The notes: generated from the letters alone by a model not told the origin. DNA of 38,765 nucleotides from Rhodoferax sp. (GCF_025356155.1 NZ_JANXUQ010000172.1:1-38765), one strand, 5' to 3'. Shown: positions 7,195-17,401, counted from the first letter of the stretch. Made by a program: numbers and translations.

Positions 7195-7773
7195 TTGAAC
7201 CGTCTATTGATCACATCCCTCGCACTTGCCGCCCTGTTGCTCGGCGCCTGTTCCCAGCAAGACACTCCGGGCGCCGCAAAGCCCTCCAAACAAGAACTAT
7301 CCGTACAGACCGTGGCAGCACAGGCCAAAGGCTTCACCGTGGGCTCCATGATGAGCGCCCACACGGTCTACGTCTTTTTTGACCCCCAGTGTCCGCACTG
7401 CGGCCACCTGTGGCAAGCCTCTACCCCACTGCATAACAAAATCAAGTTTGTGTGGATACCTGTGGCCTGGATCAACGCATCCAGCCTGCCGCAAGGCGCC
7501 GCCCTGTTAACTGCCGCCAACCCTACAGAGCTGATGACCGCACACGAGGCATCACTACTCGCAGGAAAGGGTGGCACTACTGCACCGGCCAGCGTGGCGC
7601 CCGACATCGAACAAGCCATCAAGGCCAACACAAAATTGCTCAACAGCTTCGGTGCGGAATCGGTGCCCTTCATCGTCACCAAAGATGCGCGCACCGGACA
7701 AGCTGTTGGCCGTGATGGTGCCATAGGCACGCCTGAGCTGGCTGCTCTCGCGGGGGTGGACGCGACGCCCTGA
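7195..7773 (+). CDS. DsbG/DsbC-like periplasmic thioredoxin lipoprotein
   Basis: The 192-residue product begins with a lipoprotein signal (lipobox LLGAC, C19) and continues with a thioredoxin fold. Its redox motif is CPHC at residues 66-69 (FFDPQCPHCGHLW), the DsbA/DsbC class rather than thioredoxin CGPC. A cis-proline loop, ESVPFIV, occurs in the second half. It lacks the long N-terminal dimerisation domain of classical DsbC/DsbG. It probably isomerises or reduces disulfides in the periplasm while anchored to a membrane. The TTG start lies directly after the previous stop, with GGAG upstream. Confidence 0.85.
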   Translation: MNRLLITSLALAALLLGACSQQDTPGAAKPSKQELSVQTVAAQAKGFTVGSMMSAHTVYVFFDPQCPHCGHLWQASTPLHNKIKFVWIPVAWINASSLPQGAALLTAANPTELMTAHEASLLAGKGGTTAPASVAPDIEQAIKANTKLLNSFGAESVPFIVTKDARTGQAVGRDGAIGTPELAALAGVDATP

Positions 7774-7790
7774 CCCGATTGGAACTCCCG

Positions 7791-9041
7791 ATGCCAAGCA
7801 TAGAAGTCATTGCGGCCTGCATTTTTGCGCTGGCCCTGCTCCACACCTTTTGCACCAAGTTCTTTGAGCAACTGGCACACCGCCACGCGCGACACGCCGG
7901 GCTTCTGCATCTGTTGGGAGAAGTAGAGGTTGTCTTTGGCTTTTGGGCCTTCGTGCTGGTCACGGTTATGGCGTTGGTCACGGGTGGACCACAGGCCATC
8001 CACTACGCCGAGTCACTGCACTACACCGAACCCCTGTTCGTGTTTGTCATCATGGTGGTGGCGGCCTCCCGGCCGGTCTTGGTCAGCATTGAGGCATTGA
8101 TCGCCACCTTGTCTGCCCTTGCCCCGCTACGCACTGTGGTGGCGCAAACCTGGGCCTGCCTGGCCCTGGTGCCCTTGATTGGTTCGCTGATTACCGAGCC
8201 CGCCGCCATGACACTGGCCGCGCTACTGTTGGCTCCTTTGGTGTTCAGACCCGGCATGCCCGAGTGGTTGAAGTACGCGGCCCTGGGCGTGCTGTTTGTC
8301 AATGTATCGATTGGTGGCACGCTTACCTCGTTTGCCGCACCGCCGGTCTTGATGGTGGCCAGCACCTGGAACTGGGACAGCGCCTTCATGGCCAGCACCT
8401 TCGGCTGGCGCGCCAGCATCGCAGTACTGTTCAATGCCAGCATCATGACTTTGCTGTTGCACAAGCATTTGGCGGATGCAAAGCCGACGCCTGCAGATGC
8501 TGCACAGCGGACCGTTCCACTGACGGTGCGCGGCATACACCTCGCGTTCCTGGCGGGTGTGGTGGTGTTTGCGCACCACCCGGTCATATTTATGGGTCTA
8601 TTTCTATTTTTCTTGGGCTATTCTCAGGCGTATGCCCACTACCAAAGTCCGCTGATCCTGAAAGAAGGGCTACTGGTCGGGTTTTTCCTGGCGGGCTTGG
8701 TTGTGCTGGGCGGCATGCAGCAGTGGTGGTTGCAGCCTATCGTGTCCAGCCTCAAACCTACGGCCCTGTTTTTTGGAGCCATGGGGTTGACGGCACTGAC
8801 CGACAACGCCGCGCTGACCTATCTGGGTTCCTTGATCGTGGGCATGACCGACCCCGCCAAATATGCGCTAGTGGCAGGTGCTGTGGCGGGTGGGGGTCTG
8901 ACGGTTATCGCCAATGCCCCCAATCCTGCCGGGGTGGCCTTGCTCAAACGCGGATTCAACGAAGAATCCATAGGCGCCGGGGGCTTGTTGCTCGGCGCGT
9001 TGGCACCATCGGCCATTGCGGCACTGGCATTTCTGCTCTAG
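7791..9041 (+). CDS. putative Na+/H+ antiporter-type membrane protein
   Basis: The 416-residue protein has about ten hydrophobic helices. Two segments resemble the ion-site hairpins of NhaD/ArsB-type transporters: LIGSLITEPAAMTLAALLL near residue 135 and MGLTALTDNAALTYLGS near residue 335. I recognise the family as one annotated putative Na+/H+ antiporter in Burkholderiales, without known substrate proof. The ATG at 7791 is chosen over the in-frame TTG at 7779 because GGAA precedes it. It lies 17 bases after the thioredoxin gene, in the same operon. It is convergent with the glutathione peroxidase gene. Confidence 0.75.
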   Translation: MPSIEVIAACIFALALLHTFCTKFFEQLAHRHARHAGLLHLLGEVEVVFGFWAFVLVTVMALVTGGPQAIHYAESLHYTEPLFVFVIMVVAASRPVLVSIEALIATLSALAPLRTVVAQTWACLALVPLIGSLITEPAAMTLAALLLAPLVFRPGMPEWLKYAALGVLFVNVSIGGTLTSFAAPPVLMVASTWNWDSAFMASTFGWRASIAVLFNASIMTLLLHKHLADAKPTPADAAQRTVPLTVRGIHLAFLAGVVVFAHHPVIFMGLFLFFLGYSQAYAHYQSPLILKEGLLVGFFLAGLVVLGGMQQWWLQPIVSSLKPTALFFGAMGLTALTDNAALTYLGSLIVGMTDPAKYALVAGAVAGGGLTVIANAPNPAGVALLKRGFNEESIGAGGLLLGALAPSAIAALAFLL

Positions 9042-9065
9042 CGCAGCACTACCAGAGCCGCACTC

Positions 9066-9671
9066 CTACGGCTGGTTCAACGCCTTTTCCAGAGCCGCCA
9101 CCAAGGTGGCGCTGGTGGGCTCCACTTTGCTGGGGTAGTTGGCAAGCACCTTGCCTTGGCGGTCGATCAGGTACTTGTTGAAATTCCACTTGGGCTCGGT
9201 CTTGGTCGCTTTGCTAAGCTCGGCATACAGCGCATTTTTTTTAGGCCCAGCCACTTCTGACTTGGCGAACATGGGGAACTTCACGCCATAGGTATTGAAG
9301 CAAAAGTCGGCAATCTCCTTGGCCGAGCCGGGCTCTTGTTCACCAAACTCGTTGGACGGAAAACCCAGCACCACTAAGCCCTTGCCTTGGTATTTGGCGT
9401 ACAACGCCTCCAGCCCTTCGTACTGCTTGGTGAAACCGCAAAAACTCGCGGTATTGACCACCAACACCACTTTCCCCGCGTACTGGCATAGGTTCTGCGG
9501 CGCATCGTCCTGCAGACGGGGGAACTCATGTTGGAGTATGGCTGGGCAGGCCGCGGCCGCCGCGGTTTTGCTGGCAAACTGAGACGCGGTTTGCGCCATG
9601 GTGGCCGGTGCGGCCAGCAGACTCAAAACGGTGGTGAGTAGCGCAAAGGGCAAAGTGTGTTTCATATTCAT
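9066..9671 (-). CDS. periplasmic glutathione peroxidase-like protein
   Basis: This is a glutathione/thioredoxin peroxidase family protein with an N-terminal signal peptide cleaved near ATMA-QT. The peroxidatic residue is cysteine (NTASFCGFT, C78), not selenocysteine. The family motif FPSNEFGEQEPG, with the active-site glutamine, and the WNFNKYLID segment with tryptophan and asparagine are present. It reduces hydroperoxides, probably in the periplasm. A 45-residue linker with an additional cysteine pair (C42, C62) precedes the domain. The start could be 9665, 9671 or 9692. I chose 9671 for the AGG upstream and a normal signal peptide length. Confidence 0.88.
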   Translation of the reverse strand: MNMKHTLPFALLTTVLSLLAAPATMAQTASQFASKTAAAAACPAILQHEFPRLQDDAPQNLCQYAGKVVLVVNTASFCGFTKQYEGLEALYAKYQGKGLVVLGFPSNEFGEQEPGSAKEIADFCFNTYGVKFPMFAKSEVAGPKKNALYAELSKATKTEPKWNFNKYLIDRQGKVLANYPSKVEPTSATLVAALEKALNQP

Positions 9672-9953
9672 GCACCTATTATGAATGTCCAAAAGAATGT
9701 ATTTTTACTATATTTAAAAACCATAAATTAAAAATATAACCACAGAATACCAATGAAATACAAATAACCTAGTGTTTCTACCAACGAAAACATTTAAGTA
9801 ATAAAACTACAATCATCGTACCTCTTCAGCTCAGTGCTTCCTAAAAGCCACTCCCCCATAAGGACTCATGCACTGCGCCAGCCCCATACGCCGGGACTGC
9901 TTGATCGAGGTTTAACCGTTGCAAACGAAATCAAAAAAACAGATGGAGTAGAC
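9672..9953. other. AT-rich divergent intergenic region
   Basis: The 280 bases between the divergent peroxidase and amylase genes are strikingly AT-rich at 9693-9830, with runs such as TTTAAAAACCATAAATT, compared with the GC-rich surroundings. It must hold both promoters, but several TATA-like hexamers overlap and I cannot choose one. An open frame joins the amylase gene from 9834, but its translation has no signal peptide start and I do not treat it as coding. Confidence 0.5.
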
Positions 9954-12098
9954 ATGACAACTGGTATTCGATCCGCCCTCATAAAAACGCTCTTTACCGC
10001 TGGCGCCCTGCTCTGCGGCGCGTTGACAGTCGCCACCCCGGCCCACGCTGCGTTAAACCCCAGCGACACCTCCGTCCAGATGTTCCGCTGGAAATGGAAT
10101 GACATTGCCAAGGAATGCACCAACTGGCTGGGGCCCCAAGGCTACGGCGCTGTGCAAATCTCGCCACCGCACGCGGCTGCCAATCTGGGCTTCTGGTACG
10201 ACATCTACCAACCCGTGAACTACACCGACCTGAAAAGCGCCATGGGCACCGAGGCCGAGCTGCAGACCATGGTCAACACCTGCCACACCGCCGGTGTGCG
10301 TGTCTATGCAGATGTGGTCGTCAACCACTTGGCAGCGGGCGCTGGCACGGCCACCAATGGCCAAACGTGGAACTCCACCACACTGACCTACCCCTTCTTC
10401 AGCGCCAGCGACTTCCACGCAAGTTGCGCCATCCAGGACGCCGACTACGGCAGCCCCGGCAACCAGAGCAGCATCCGCAACTGCCGCCTGGTGGGCCTGC
10501 CCGACCTGGCCACCGAGTCGACCTATGTGCGCACCCAGATCAAGAACTACCTGACCAAGCTGCTGAACATGGGCTTTGATGGCTTCCGTTTTGACGCCTC
10601 CAAACACATGCAACCGGCCGACCTGCAGGCCGTAGTCGGCGGTGTGGCGCAGACCACCCTGGCCGGTGCGCCGGTGTGGGTTACACATGAAATCATTCCC
10701 GATGGCAACGTCAACCGGGCCGATTACTTCACCAGCGGCACGGTCAACGAATTCAAGTTCACCTACGCCATGCGCGAGACCTTCCGCGGCACCAATGGCA
10801 ACCAGCTGTCGCAGATCCGCACCTACATGGGCACACCCGGCAACTGGGGCGGCACCTGGGGCTTTGTGGACAGCGCCAAGGCCACGGTGTTTGTCAACAA
10901 CTGGGACACCGAACGCAGCGGCGACTCGCTGATGGCCAGCAACTACGCCGGTTTGACCAACGACACCCAGGGCTCCAAACGCTACGACCTGGCCAACATC
11001 TTCATGCTGGCCTGGCCCTATGGCCACGCGCAACTGCACTCCGGCTTTCGCTTCACCAACAAGGACCAGACCAGCCCCAGCGCCAGCCCGTTTGATGCTA
11101 ATGGCAACCCGCAGATCAACGTGAACTGGGACTTCATCCACCGCTGGGGCGACATCTCCAACATGGTCAAGTTCCGCTCCACGACATCAGGGCAAGACGT
11201 CAACAGTTTTGTCAACGGCACCACCAACCAGATCGCCTTTGGTCGTGGCAACAAGGGCTTTGTCGCCATCAACAACGAGTTCTCTTCCTGGAACGCCACG
11301 CTGCAAACCCAGATGCCCGCCGGCAGCTATTGCAATGTAGTGGACGGCCAGGTCAACGCGGCTCAAACCGGTTGCACCGGCAGCACCGTTGTGGTCAGCG
11401 CCAGCGGCCAGATCAGCGTCAACTTGCCCGCCAATGGCGGCAGCGCCGTGCCGGCGGTGGCTATCCATGCAAACCAGAAAATCAACAGTGACACCACGCC
11501 CCCCAGCGTGCCTACGGGATTGAGCAAAAGCAATGTGACATCCAGCGCGGCCACCATCAGCTGGAATGCATCGACCGACAACGTAGGAGTTGCCACCTAC
11601 CGCCTTCTGCGCAATGGCGCTCAGGTCACCACGTCGGTAGCGACCAACGCTACCAACACCGGCCTGTCGTCCTCCACCACCTACAGCTACACCGTGCAGG
11701 CGCTGGATGCAGCGGGAAACGTATCCGCCGCCAGTAGCCCGCTATCCGTCACCACACTGGCGGCGCCTGCGGGTTGCCAGGTGACGTTCACGATTGCGAA
11801 CGCCAACACCACGGTGGGACAAAACCTGTATGTGGTTGGCAACCAGACCGCCATTGGCAACTGGACGCCTGCTTCGGGCTACGCACTGGCCATACAAGGC
11901 AGCGGCGCCAATGTGCCGTGGACGGGCACCGTCACGCTGCCAGTCAGCACGGCCATTCAGTACAAGTATGTGAAGTGGAATGGCAGCACGGCGGTGTGGG
12001 AGAGCAACCAGTCGACTGGCTCGGGGAATCGGGAAGTGACTACACCGGCCAGTTGTGCGAGCCCTGTGGGGCGGCATGACGGTAGCTTCAAAGTCTAG
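9954..12098 (+). CDS. secreted alpha-amylase, GH13-FN3-CBM20
   Basis: The 714-residue enzyme hydrolyses alpha-1,4 bonds of starch outside the cell. A signal peptide (residues 1-32, ending TPAHA) is followed by the GH13 barrel. Conserved regions are DVVVNH (120-125), GFRFDASKH with nucleophile D214, THEII with acid E246, and region IV FVNNWD with D318. A fibronectin type III domain (about 513-603) and a C-terminal CBM20 starch-binding domain (about 608-701) follow. Region IV has tryptophan (W317) where almost all alpha-amylases have histidine. The start is the ATG at 9954 with GGAG upstream. The gene stands alone. Confidence 0.95.
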   Translation: MTTGIRSALIKTLFTAGALLCGALTVATPAHAALNPSDTSVQMFRWKWNDIAKECTNWLGPQGYGAVQISPPHAAANLGFWYDIYQPVNYTDLKSAMGTEAELQTMVNTCHTAGVRVYADVVVNHLAAGAGTATNGQTWNSTTLTYPFFSASDFHASCAIQDADYGSPGNQSSIRNCRLVGLPDLATESTYVRTQIKNYLTKLLNMGFDGFRFDASKHMQPADLQAVVGGVAQTTLAGAPVWVTHEIIPDGNVNRADYFTSGTVNEFKFTYAMRETFRGTNGNQLSQIRTYMGTPGNWGGTWGFVDSAKATVFVNNWDTERSGDSLMASNYAGLTNDTQGSKRYDLANIFMLAWPYGHAQLHSGFRFTNKDQTSPSASPFDANGNPQINVNWDFIHRWGDISNMVKFRSTTSGQDVNSFVNGTTNQIAFGRGNKGFVAINNEFSSWNATLQTQMPAGSYCNVVDGQVNAAQTGCTGSTVVVSASGQISVNLPANGGSAVPAVAIHANQKINSDTTPPSVPTGLSKSNVTSSAATISWNASTDNVGVATYRLLRNGAQVTTSVATNATNTGLSSSTTYSYTVQALDAAGNVSAASSPLSVTTLAAPAGCQVTFTIANANTTVGQNLYVVGNQTAIGNWTPASGYALAIQGSGANVPWTGTVTLPVSTAIQYKYVKWNGSTAVWESNQSTGSGNREVTTPASCASPVGRHDGSFKV

Positions 12099-12166
12099 GC
12101 CAGGTATCTCCTAAACTCAGCCCGCCCCCCGCGGGTAAAACGCAGCGCACCGCAACTACAAATTGT

Positions 12167-12742
12167 TCAGACTTTTCCGCTTGTGGAGGGCCTAGTAACT
12201 AGGTGGTGAATCCCATGCGGTGCAATCTTTGACAAGAGCATGCCGAGTTCGACAGGTTGTTCGGTATTAAGTTCGATGACGCGCCCAATGCCCAGGCAGC
12301 CGAAGGACGCAAAGTGTTCAAACTTTGTGAGCTCTGCAGATTTTGTCTTTTCACCATCCAAATGCCCAGCATGCCTGCTGCGTGCAAAGAAGCGTTCGAC
12401 GGCTACCTTCGGACTGCACTCGCAGTGGAGTTCAACAACCTCACCTGGCAACGAGCGCAACCAATAGGGCGGGGTGCCCGAGCTGATCTGAGATTTTGGG
12501 TGTTGCCACCACGATGCGATGACCGCCCCGTTGGACCGCAGCGCCAGTCTTTCCAAGCAGAGATCAGCGGCACGGCTAAGTTCCGTTCGCCACTTAGTAT
12601 CACCCACGCCTAAGGTGTCGAAAAGTGATTCGAGGATTTCATCTTTGTCGAAAAACGGAAGCGCAAACGATGCGGCAACGACAGCACCAAGACTAGACTT
12701 TCCGCTTGCCGGGAGGCCGGTAAGAATGACAAAGCGAGACAT
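12167..12742 (-). CDS. P-loop kinase-like ATPase
   Basis: The 191-residue protein begins MSRFVILTG with a Walker A motif, GLPASGKSS (residues 9-17). It resembles the AAA_33/zeta-toxin-like small kinase group that phosphorylates small molecules or nucleosides. The DKDEIL segment near residue 33 is probably the second acidic motif. A lid-like segment, VERFFARSRHAGHLDG, follows in the C-terminal half. The start at 12742 places the P-loop at the N-terminus as usual. The longer frame to 12805 would overlap the neighbouring gene. It is the last gene of the purL-mmcQ run. Substrate unknown. Confidence 0.75.
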   Translation of the reverse strand: MSRFVILTGLPASGKSSLGAVVAASFALPFFDKDEILESLFDTLGVGDTKWRTELSRAADLCLERLALRSNGAVIASWWQHPKSQISSGTPPYWLRSLPGEVVELHCECSPKVAVERFFARSRHAGHLDGEKTKSAELTKFEHFASFGCLGIGRVIELNTEQPVELGMLLSKIAPHGIHHLVTRPSTSGKV

Positions 12743-12762
12743 ATGTAGGCCTGACCTAACAG

Positions 12763-13191
12763 CTACCGCCGCTTCCCATCCGGCAACTCCCCCGCTTTCA
12801 CCCACGGCTGCTCATCCTCCAGCGCCTTCAACAGCTTCTTGGGTGCCTGGGCGCGGTAGCTCTCCATCATCCAGCGCATCACCGTGTCCAGTACCACTGC
12901 TGCGCCGGACGCAAAGTTTAGTGACACCCAGCCACTCTTACCCAAGCCATAACCCGTGGGTCTGGCGGTTGGGTAAACCTCCAGCACGGCCTTGCCGGTG
13001 ATGGGCAGCTTGGCGGCTATGGCCAGCGCGCCGTCGTCGTGCAGGCTCAGGTAGACAAAAGTCTTGTCGTTGACCGCCACATCGTCATGCCCTGGCCACG
13101 GACTCTTGGGAGTGGTGCCGGGCAGGCTCAGGCCAAAGGCTTTAAGCTTTTTCAGCGTTGCAGCGTGTGCGTGCTGTTGCGGCTTGGCCAT
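12763..13191 (-). CDS. MmcQ/YjbR family protein
   Basis: The 142-residue protein belongs to the MmcQ/YjbR (CyaY-like fold) family. It is recognised from the N-terminal PGTTPKSPWPGHDDVAVNDK, the LSLHDDG strand and the C-terminal YGLGKSGWVSLNF. Family members are small cytosolic proteins suggested to bind DNA, with no established reaction. It starts 16 bases after the purL stop in the same direction, so it is likely co-transcribed with purL and with the kinase 20 bases downstream. Confidence 0.85.
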   Translation of the reverse strand: MAKPQQHAHAATLKKLKAFGLSLPGTTPKSPWPGHDDVAVNDKTFVYLSLHDDGALAIAAKLPITGKAVLEVYPTARPTGYGLGKSGWVSLNFASGAAVVLDTVMRWMMESYRAQAPKKLLKALEDEQPWVKAGELPDGKRR

Positions 13192-13207
13192 GGCGTGAGC
13201 TCGTCGC

Positions 13208-16200
13208 TTAGCCCACCCAGCGCCGTGCGTTGTGCCACAGCTGCATCCACGGGCTGTGGGCGCTGCGGTCGCCGTCCGTCCAGCTCATCTGGATGTTGCG
13301 GAACACGCGCTCGGGGTGCGGCATCCACGCGGTGAAGCGGCCATCGGCCGTGGTCACGCCTGTCAGGCCGCCGGGGCTGCCGTTGGGGTTGAACGGGTAT
13401 GCTTCTGTTGCCACACCGTGGTTGTCTGTGTAGCGCATGGCTGCCACCTCCTTCGTCGCATTGCCACGGTACTTGAAGTTCGCGTACCCCTCGCCATGGG
13501 CCACGGCCACCGGCAGGCGGCTGCCGGCCATGCCGGACAGGAAGATCGAGGGTGAGTCCAGAATTTCCACCATGCTCAGGCGGGCTTCGAAGCGCTCGCT
13601 CTGGTTGGTAGTGAAGCGTGGCCAGTCTTGTGCGCCGGGGATGACGTCGGCCAGCTCGGCAAACATCTGGCAGCCATTGCACACGCCCAGGCCAAACGTA
13701 TCGGTGCGGCCAAAGAAGGCCTTGAACTGGTCGGCCAGCGCCGGGTTGAAGGTGATAGAGCGGGCCCAGCCAATGCCGGCGCCCAGTGTGTCGCCATAGC
13801 TGAAACCGCCGCAGGCCACGACGCCTTTGAAGTCGGCCAGATTGGCGCGACCGGTTTGCAGGTCGGTCATGTGTACGTCGAAGGCTTCAAAACCGGCTTC
13901 GGTAAAGGCGTAGGCCATTTCCACGTGGGAGTTGACGCCCTGCTCGCGCAGCACGGCCACACGGGGGCGGCTCAGCATCAGGCCAGCACTGGCGGGCGCT
14001 GTGGGCGCTACTGTTTTTGTAGCTATACCGTTAGATTCCACGAGGGCTAGCGGCTGATTTTCCTTTAGGCTTCCGGATTGGGGCAGGTAAATGTGCAGTC
14101 CCGGGTCGGTCACCGCGCCAGCGGCCGCATGCTCGGCATCGGCACAGGCGGGGTTGTCGCGCTGCTGGCAGATTTTCCAGCTGACCGCGTCCCACACCTG
14201 GTGCAGGTCGCCCAGCGGGGCTTTGAAGATGGCCTTGGCGTCGCGCCAGACTTGCAGCTCGTTCTTGCCGGCGTCGATTTCAGACGAGGCGGGACGGGTC
14301 TTGCCGATGAAGTGGCTGAAGGCGGAAAGGCCGTGCTCACGCAACGTGGCCATCACCTCGCTGCGCTCAGCGGTGCGCACCTGCAGCACCACGCCCAGCT
14401 CTTCGCTAAACAGGGCCTTTAGCGTCAGTTCTTCGCGGCGCGCGCCGACCTGGCCAGCCCAGTTTTTGCTGTCGCCCACGTCCATGCGGCTGTCGCTGAT
14501 GCCATCGCCTTCGGTAACCAGCATGTCCACGTTCAGCGACACACCGACGCGGCCGGCAAAGGCCATCTCAGCGACGGTAGCCAGCAGGCCACCGTCGCTG
14601 CGGTCGTGGTAGGCCAGGATCTTGCCCTGGGCGCGCAAGGCGTTCACGGCGTTCACCAGGTTGACCAGATCCTTGGCTTCGTCCAGATCGGGCACAACAT
14701 CGCCCACCTGGTTCAACGTTTGCGCCAGGATACTGGTGGCCATGCGGTTCTTGCCGTGGCCCAAGTCGACGAGCACCAGAGTGGTGTCTTCTGTCGCGTT
14801 CAGTTGCGGCGTCAGCGTGCCGCGCACGTCCTGCAACGTCGCGAAGGCGCTGACGATCAGCGACACGGGGGATGTGACCTTCTTGTCTACGCCAGAATCC
14901 TTCCCGCTACGGGAGGGGCTCGTCCATACGGTGCGCATGGACAGCGAATCCTTGCCCACGGGGATGGACACACCCAGCGCTGGGCAAAGCTCCAGGCCCA
15001 CGGCCTTGACGGTGGCGTACAGCGCGGCGTCTTCGCCGGGCTCGCCGCAGGCTGCCATCCAATTGGCGGACAGCTTGACGCGGGGCAGCTCAATCGGTGC
15101 GGCCAGTAGATTCGTGATCGCCTCGGCCACGGCCATGCGGCCGGACGCGGGCGCGTCCAGCGCGGCCAGCGGTGTGCGCTCGCCCATGGACATGGCCTCG
15201 CCGGCAAAGCCCTTGAAGTCGGCCAACGTGACGGCGCAATCGGCCACCGGCACTTGCCAGGGGCCGACCATCTGGTCGCGGTGGGTCAGGCCACCGACGG
15301 TGCGGTCGCCAATGGTGATCAGGAAGCGTTTGGAGGCGACGGTGGGGTGGGCCAGCACGTCGATGACGGCCTTTTGCACATCGACACCGGTCAAATCCAA
15401 AGGCTTGAAAGTGCGGGCGACGGTTTTGACATCGCGGTGCATCTTGGGCGGCTTGCCCAGCAAGACGTTCATGGGCATGTCCACCGGCATACTGTCCGTT
15501 CGGGCTGAGCCTGTCGAAGCCCCAGCAAGCCCTTCGACAAGCTCAGGGCGAACGGAGGTGTCCACTAATTGCAGTTGGCGCTCTTCGGTCGCCACGCCGA
15601 TCACGGCAAATGGGCAACGCTCGCGCTCGCAGATGGTGGTGAACAACTCCAGCGATTCGGGCGCAATCGCCATCACATATCGCTCCTGGCTCTCGTTGCA
15701 CCAGATTTCTTTGGGCGCCATGCCAGACTCTTCCAGCTGGATGGCACGCAGATCGAAACGGGCGCCACGGCCGGCGTCGTTGGTCAATTCGGGAAAGGCG
15801 TTGGAGAGCCCCCCGGCGCCCACATCATGGATCGCCAGAATGGGGTTGCCTGAATGCCCTTCACCACCCTGCCCCAGCATCCAGCACTGGTTGATAACTT
15901 CTTGCGCCCGGCGCTCGATCTCGGGGTTGCCGCGCTGCACGGAGTCAAAGTCCAACTCGGCGGCGTTGGCGCCCGTTGCCATGGAGCTGGCCGCGCTGCC
16001 GCCCATGCCGATGCGCATGCCAGGGCCGCCCAGCTGGATCAGCAGGCTGCCGGCCGGGAATTCGATCTTATGGGTCTGTGTGGAATCGATGATGCCCAGG
16101 CCGCCGGCGATCATGATGGGCTTGTGGTAACCGCGCTGCACGGTGTCCACATCGCTGGCCACGCTCTGCTCGTATTCGCGGAAGTAGCCCAAGAGGTTGG

Positions 16201-17401
16201 GTCGGCCGAATTCGTTGTTGAAGGCTGCACCGCCCAAGGGGCCTTCGACCATGATCTGCAGCGGGCTGGCAATGTGCTCAGGCTTGCCAAAGTCATCAAC
16301 TCCGGGCGTTGGCCACAGCTTGGACACGGTAAAACCGGTCAAACCCGCCTTGGGCTTGGAGCCGCGGCCGGTGGCACCTTCGTCACGGATCTCGCCGCCC
16401 GCGCCGGTGGATGCGCCGGGGAATGGGGAGATGGCCGTGGGGTGGTTGTGGGTTTCCACCTTCATCAGGATGTGGTTGGTCTCGCTACTCTTTTCATAGC
16501 TGGACAGGCTTATTCCACGAGGGCTATAGCCAGATTGGCTCTTCATGCCTGCTGATTTGGCAACAAAGCGTTCGACGACTACCCCCTCCATGACGGAAGC
16601 ATTGTCCGAATACGCCACCAGCATGTGCTGCGGGTTCGTCGCGTGCGTGTGGCGGATCATGCCGAACATGCTCTGGTCCTGCGCCACGCCGTCGATCGTG
16701 AACTGGGCGTTGAAGATCTTATGGCGGCAGTGTTCGCTGTTGGCCTGGGCAAACATCATCAGTTCCACATCGGTGGGGTTACGGCACAGCGTGGTGAAGG
16801 CGTTGACCAGGTAGTCGATCTCGTCAGCGGCCAAGGCCAGGCCGAACTGGGTGTTGGCCTTGACCAGGGCGTCCTTGCCGCCCTTGAGCACATCCACATG
16901 GTCCATGGGCGCGGCTTGCAGCGCGCCAAACAGGCCCAAGGCTTGGGCGCGCTCCAGCATGGCGCTTTCGGTCATGCGATCGTGCAGCACGGCGGCTATC
17001 TGTTGGAGTTGCTCCGCAGTCAGAGCCGTCTTGCTCAGCAGGCCATTCTTCAATGTCAGGCGGTATTCAACAAGGCGTTCGATACGCCTGACGGCCAGAC
17101 CGCAGTTGTGCGCAATGTCCGTGGCCTTGGATGCCCATGGCGACACGGTGCCCAGGCGGGGCGACACCACGATCAGCGGGCCGTCGGTAGGGCCGGTGTA
17201 GGGGTCGCCATAGGTCAGCAGGGCGGCCAATTGGGCGCTCAGTGCGGCATCGGGCGCCACATCACTGGCAACCAGGTGCACAAAGCGGGCCGAAATGCCG
17301 GAGATTTTCTCGTGGATGCCCTGCAGCGTGGGCAGGAGTTGTTGAACGCGGAAGCTGCTCAGGGCGTTGCTGCCCTCGAATTGGGTGATGTGCAGAGTCA
17401 C
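13208..17401 (-). CDS. purL: phosphoribosylformylglycinamidine synthase
   Basis: The single-chain enzyme of purine synthesis converts FGAR, glutamine and ATP into FGAM. It is 1397 residues, longer than the roughly 1300 usual for the large form. The N-terminal domain starts [10 protein letters not shown]. The ATPase core includes [23 protein letters not shown]. The C-terminal class I glutamine amidotransferase has nucleophile C1241 (GLGVCNGCQ) and the HPE pair at H1362 and E1364. Part of the extra length comes from in-frame repeats: residues about 289-306, 616-636 and 1113-1132 are encoded by the repeats at 16484, 15495 and 14007. All three lie between conserved blocks. Start is GTG at 17401. 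Confidence 0.97.
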   Translation of the reverse strand: MTLHITQFEGSNALSSFRVQQLLPTLQGIHEKISGISARFVHLVASDVAPDAALSAQLAALLTYGDPYTGPTDGPLIVVSPRLGTVSPWASKATDIAHNCGLAVRRIERLVEYRLTLKNGLLSKTALTAEQLQQIAAVLHDRMTESAMLERAQALGLFGALQAAPMDHVDVLKGGKDALVKANTQFGLALAADEIDYLVNAFTTLCRNPTDVELMMFAQANSEHCRHKIFNAQFTIDGVAQDQSMFGMIRHTHATNPQHMLVAYSDNASVMEGVVVERFVAKSAGMKSQSGYSPRGISLSSYEKSSETNHILMKVETHNHPTAISPFPGASTGAGGEIRDEGATGRGSKPKAGLTGFTVSKLWPTPGVDDFGKPEHIASPLQIMVEGPLGGAAFNNEFGRPNLLGYFREYEQSVASDVDTVQRGYHKPIMIAGGLGIIDSTQTHKIEFPAGSLLIQLGGPGMRIGMGGSAASSMATGANAAELDFDSVQRGNPEIERRAQEVINQCWMLGQGGEGHSGNPILAIHDVGAGGLSNAFPELTNDAGRGARFDLRAIQLEESGMAPKEIWCNESQERYVMAIAPESLELFTTICERERCPFAVIGVATEERQLQLVDTSVRPELVEGLAGASTGSARTDSMPVDMPMNVLLGKPPKMHRDVKTVARTFKPLDLTGVDVQKAVIDVLAHPTVASKRFLITIGDRTVGGLTHRDQMVGPWQVPVADCAVTLADFKGFAGEAMSMGERTPLAALDAPASGRMAVAEAITNLLAAPIELPRVKLSANWMAACGEPGEDAALYATVKAVGLELCPALGVSIPVGKDSLSMRTVWTSPSRSGKDSGVDKKVTSPVSLIVSAFATLQDVRGTLTPQLNATEDTTLVLVDLGHGKNRMATSILAQTLNQVGDVVPDLDEAKDLVNLVNAVNALRAQGKILAYHDRSDGGLLATVAEMAFAGRVGVSLNVDMLVTEGDGISDSRMDVGDSKNWAGQVGARREELTLKALFSEELGVVLQVRTAERSEVMATLREHGLSAFSHFIGKTRPASSEIDAGKNELQVWRDAKAIFKAPLGDLHQVWDAVSWKICQQRDNPACADAEHAAAGAVTDPGLHIYLPQSGSLKENQPLALVESNGIATKTVAPTAPASAGLMLSRPRVAVLREQGVNSHVEMAYAFTEAGFEAFDVHMTDLQTGRANLADFKGVVACGGFSYGDTLGAGIGWARSITFNPALADQFKAFFGRTDTFGLGVCNGCQMFAELADVIPGAQDWPRFTTNQSERFEARLSMVEILDSPSIFLSGMAGSRLPVAVAHGEGYANFKYRGNATKEVAAMRYTDNHGVATEAYPFNPNGSPGGLTGVTTADGRFTAWMPHPERVFRNIQMSWTDGDRSAHSPWMQLWHNARRWVG
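14007..14064 (+). repeat. dispersed repeat copy A (inside purL)
   Basis: Copy with the core GATTCCACGAGGGCTAGCGG preceded by the hairpin GCTACTGTTTTTGTAGC. It is read through in frame by purL as residues about 1113-1132, in the linker just before the amidotransferase domain. Related copies are at 16484, 21886 and 31314. Confidence 0.7.
15495..15556. repeat. 62-bp palindromic element inside purL
   Basis: An inverted repeat with arms TCCGTTCG..CTGAGC.TGTCGAAG around a short AGCAA-type centre, about 25 of 28 positions pairing. On the purL strand it translates as [20 protein letters not shown] and keeps the frame (residues about 616-636). The peptide PELVEG..STGSART is a hallmark of a palindromic element scattered in many Burkholderiales and other proteobacterial genomes. 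Confidence 0.85.
16484..16538 (+). repeat. dispersed repeat copy B (inside purL)
   Basis: Copy with the core TATTCCACGAGGGCTATAGCC preceded by GCTACTCTTTTCATAGC. It is in frame in purL (residues about 289-306), in a stretch otherwise between conserved blocks. Same family and same orientation as copies A, C and D. Confidence 0.75.

Noticed and set aside
9055..9073. AGCCG/CGGCT stem between convergent genes as a terminator
   Set aside because: Only 5 bp, with no T-tract on either strand.
9834..9953. N-terminal extension of the amylase
   Set aside because: The upstream stretch is in frame but lacks a ribosome site, and a perfect signal peptide begins at 9954 behind GGAG.
10053..11141. Minus-strand frame of 362 residues opposite the amylase gene
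   Set aside because: The translation is low-complexity Val/Gly/Gln-rich with no domain, and it overlaps the well-supported amylase on the other strand.
14622..16130. Plus-strand frame of 502 residues opposite purL
   Set aside because: Ser/Thr/Arg-rich antisense shadow; the purL frame on the minus strand is complete and conserved.
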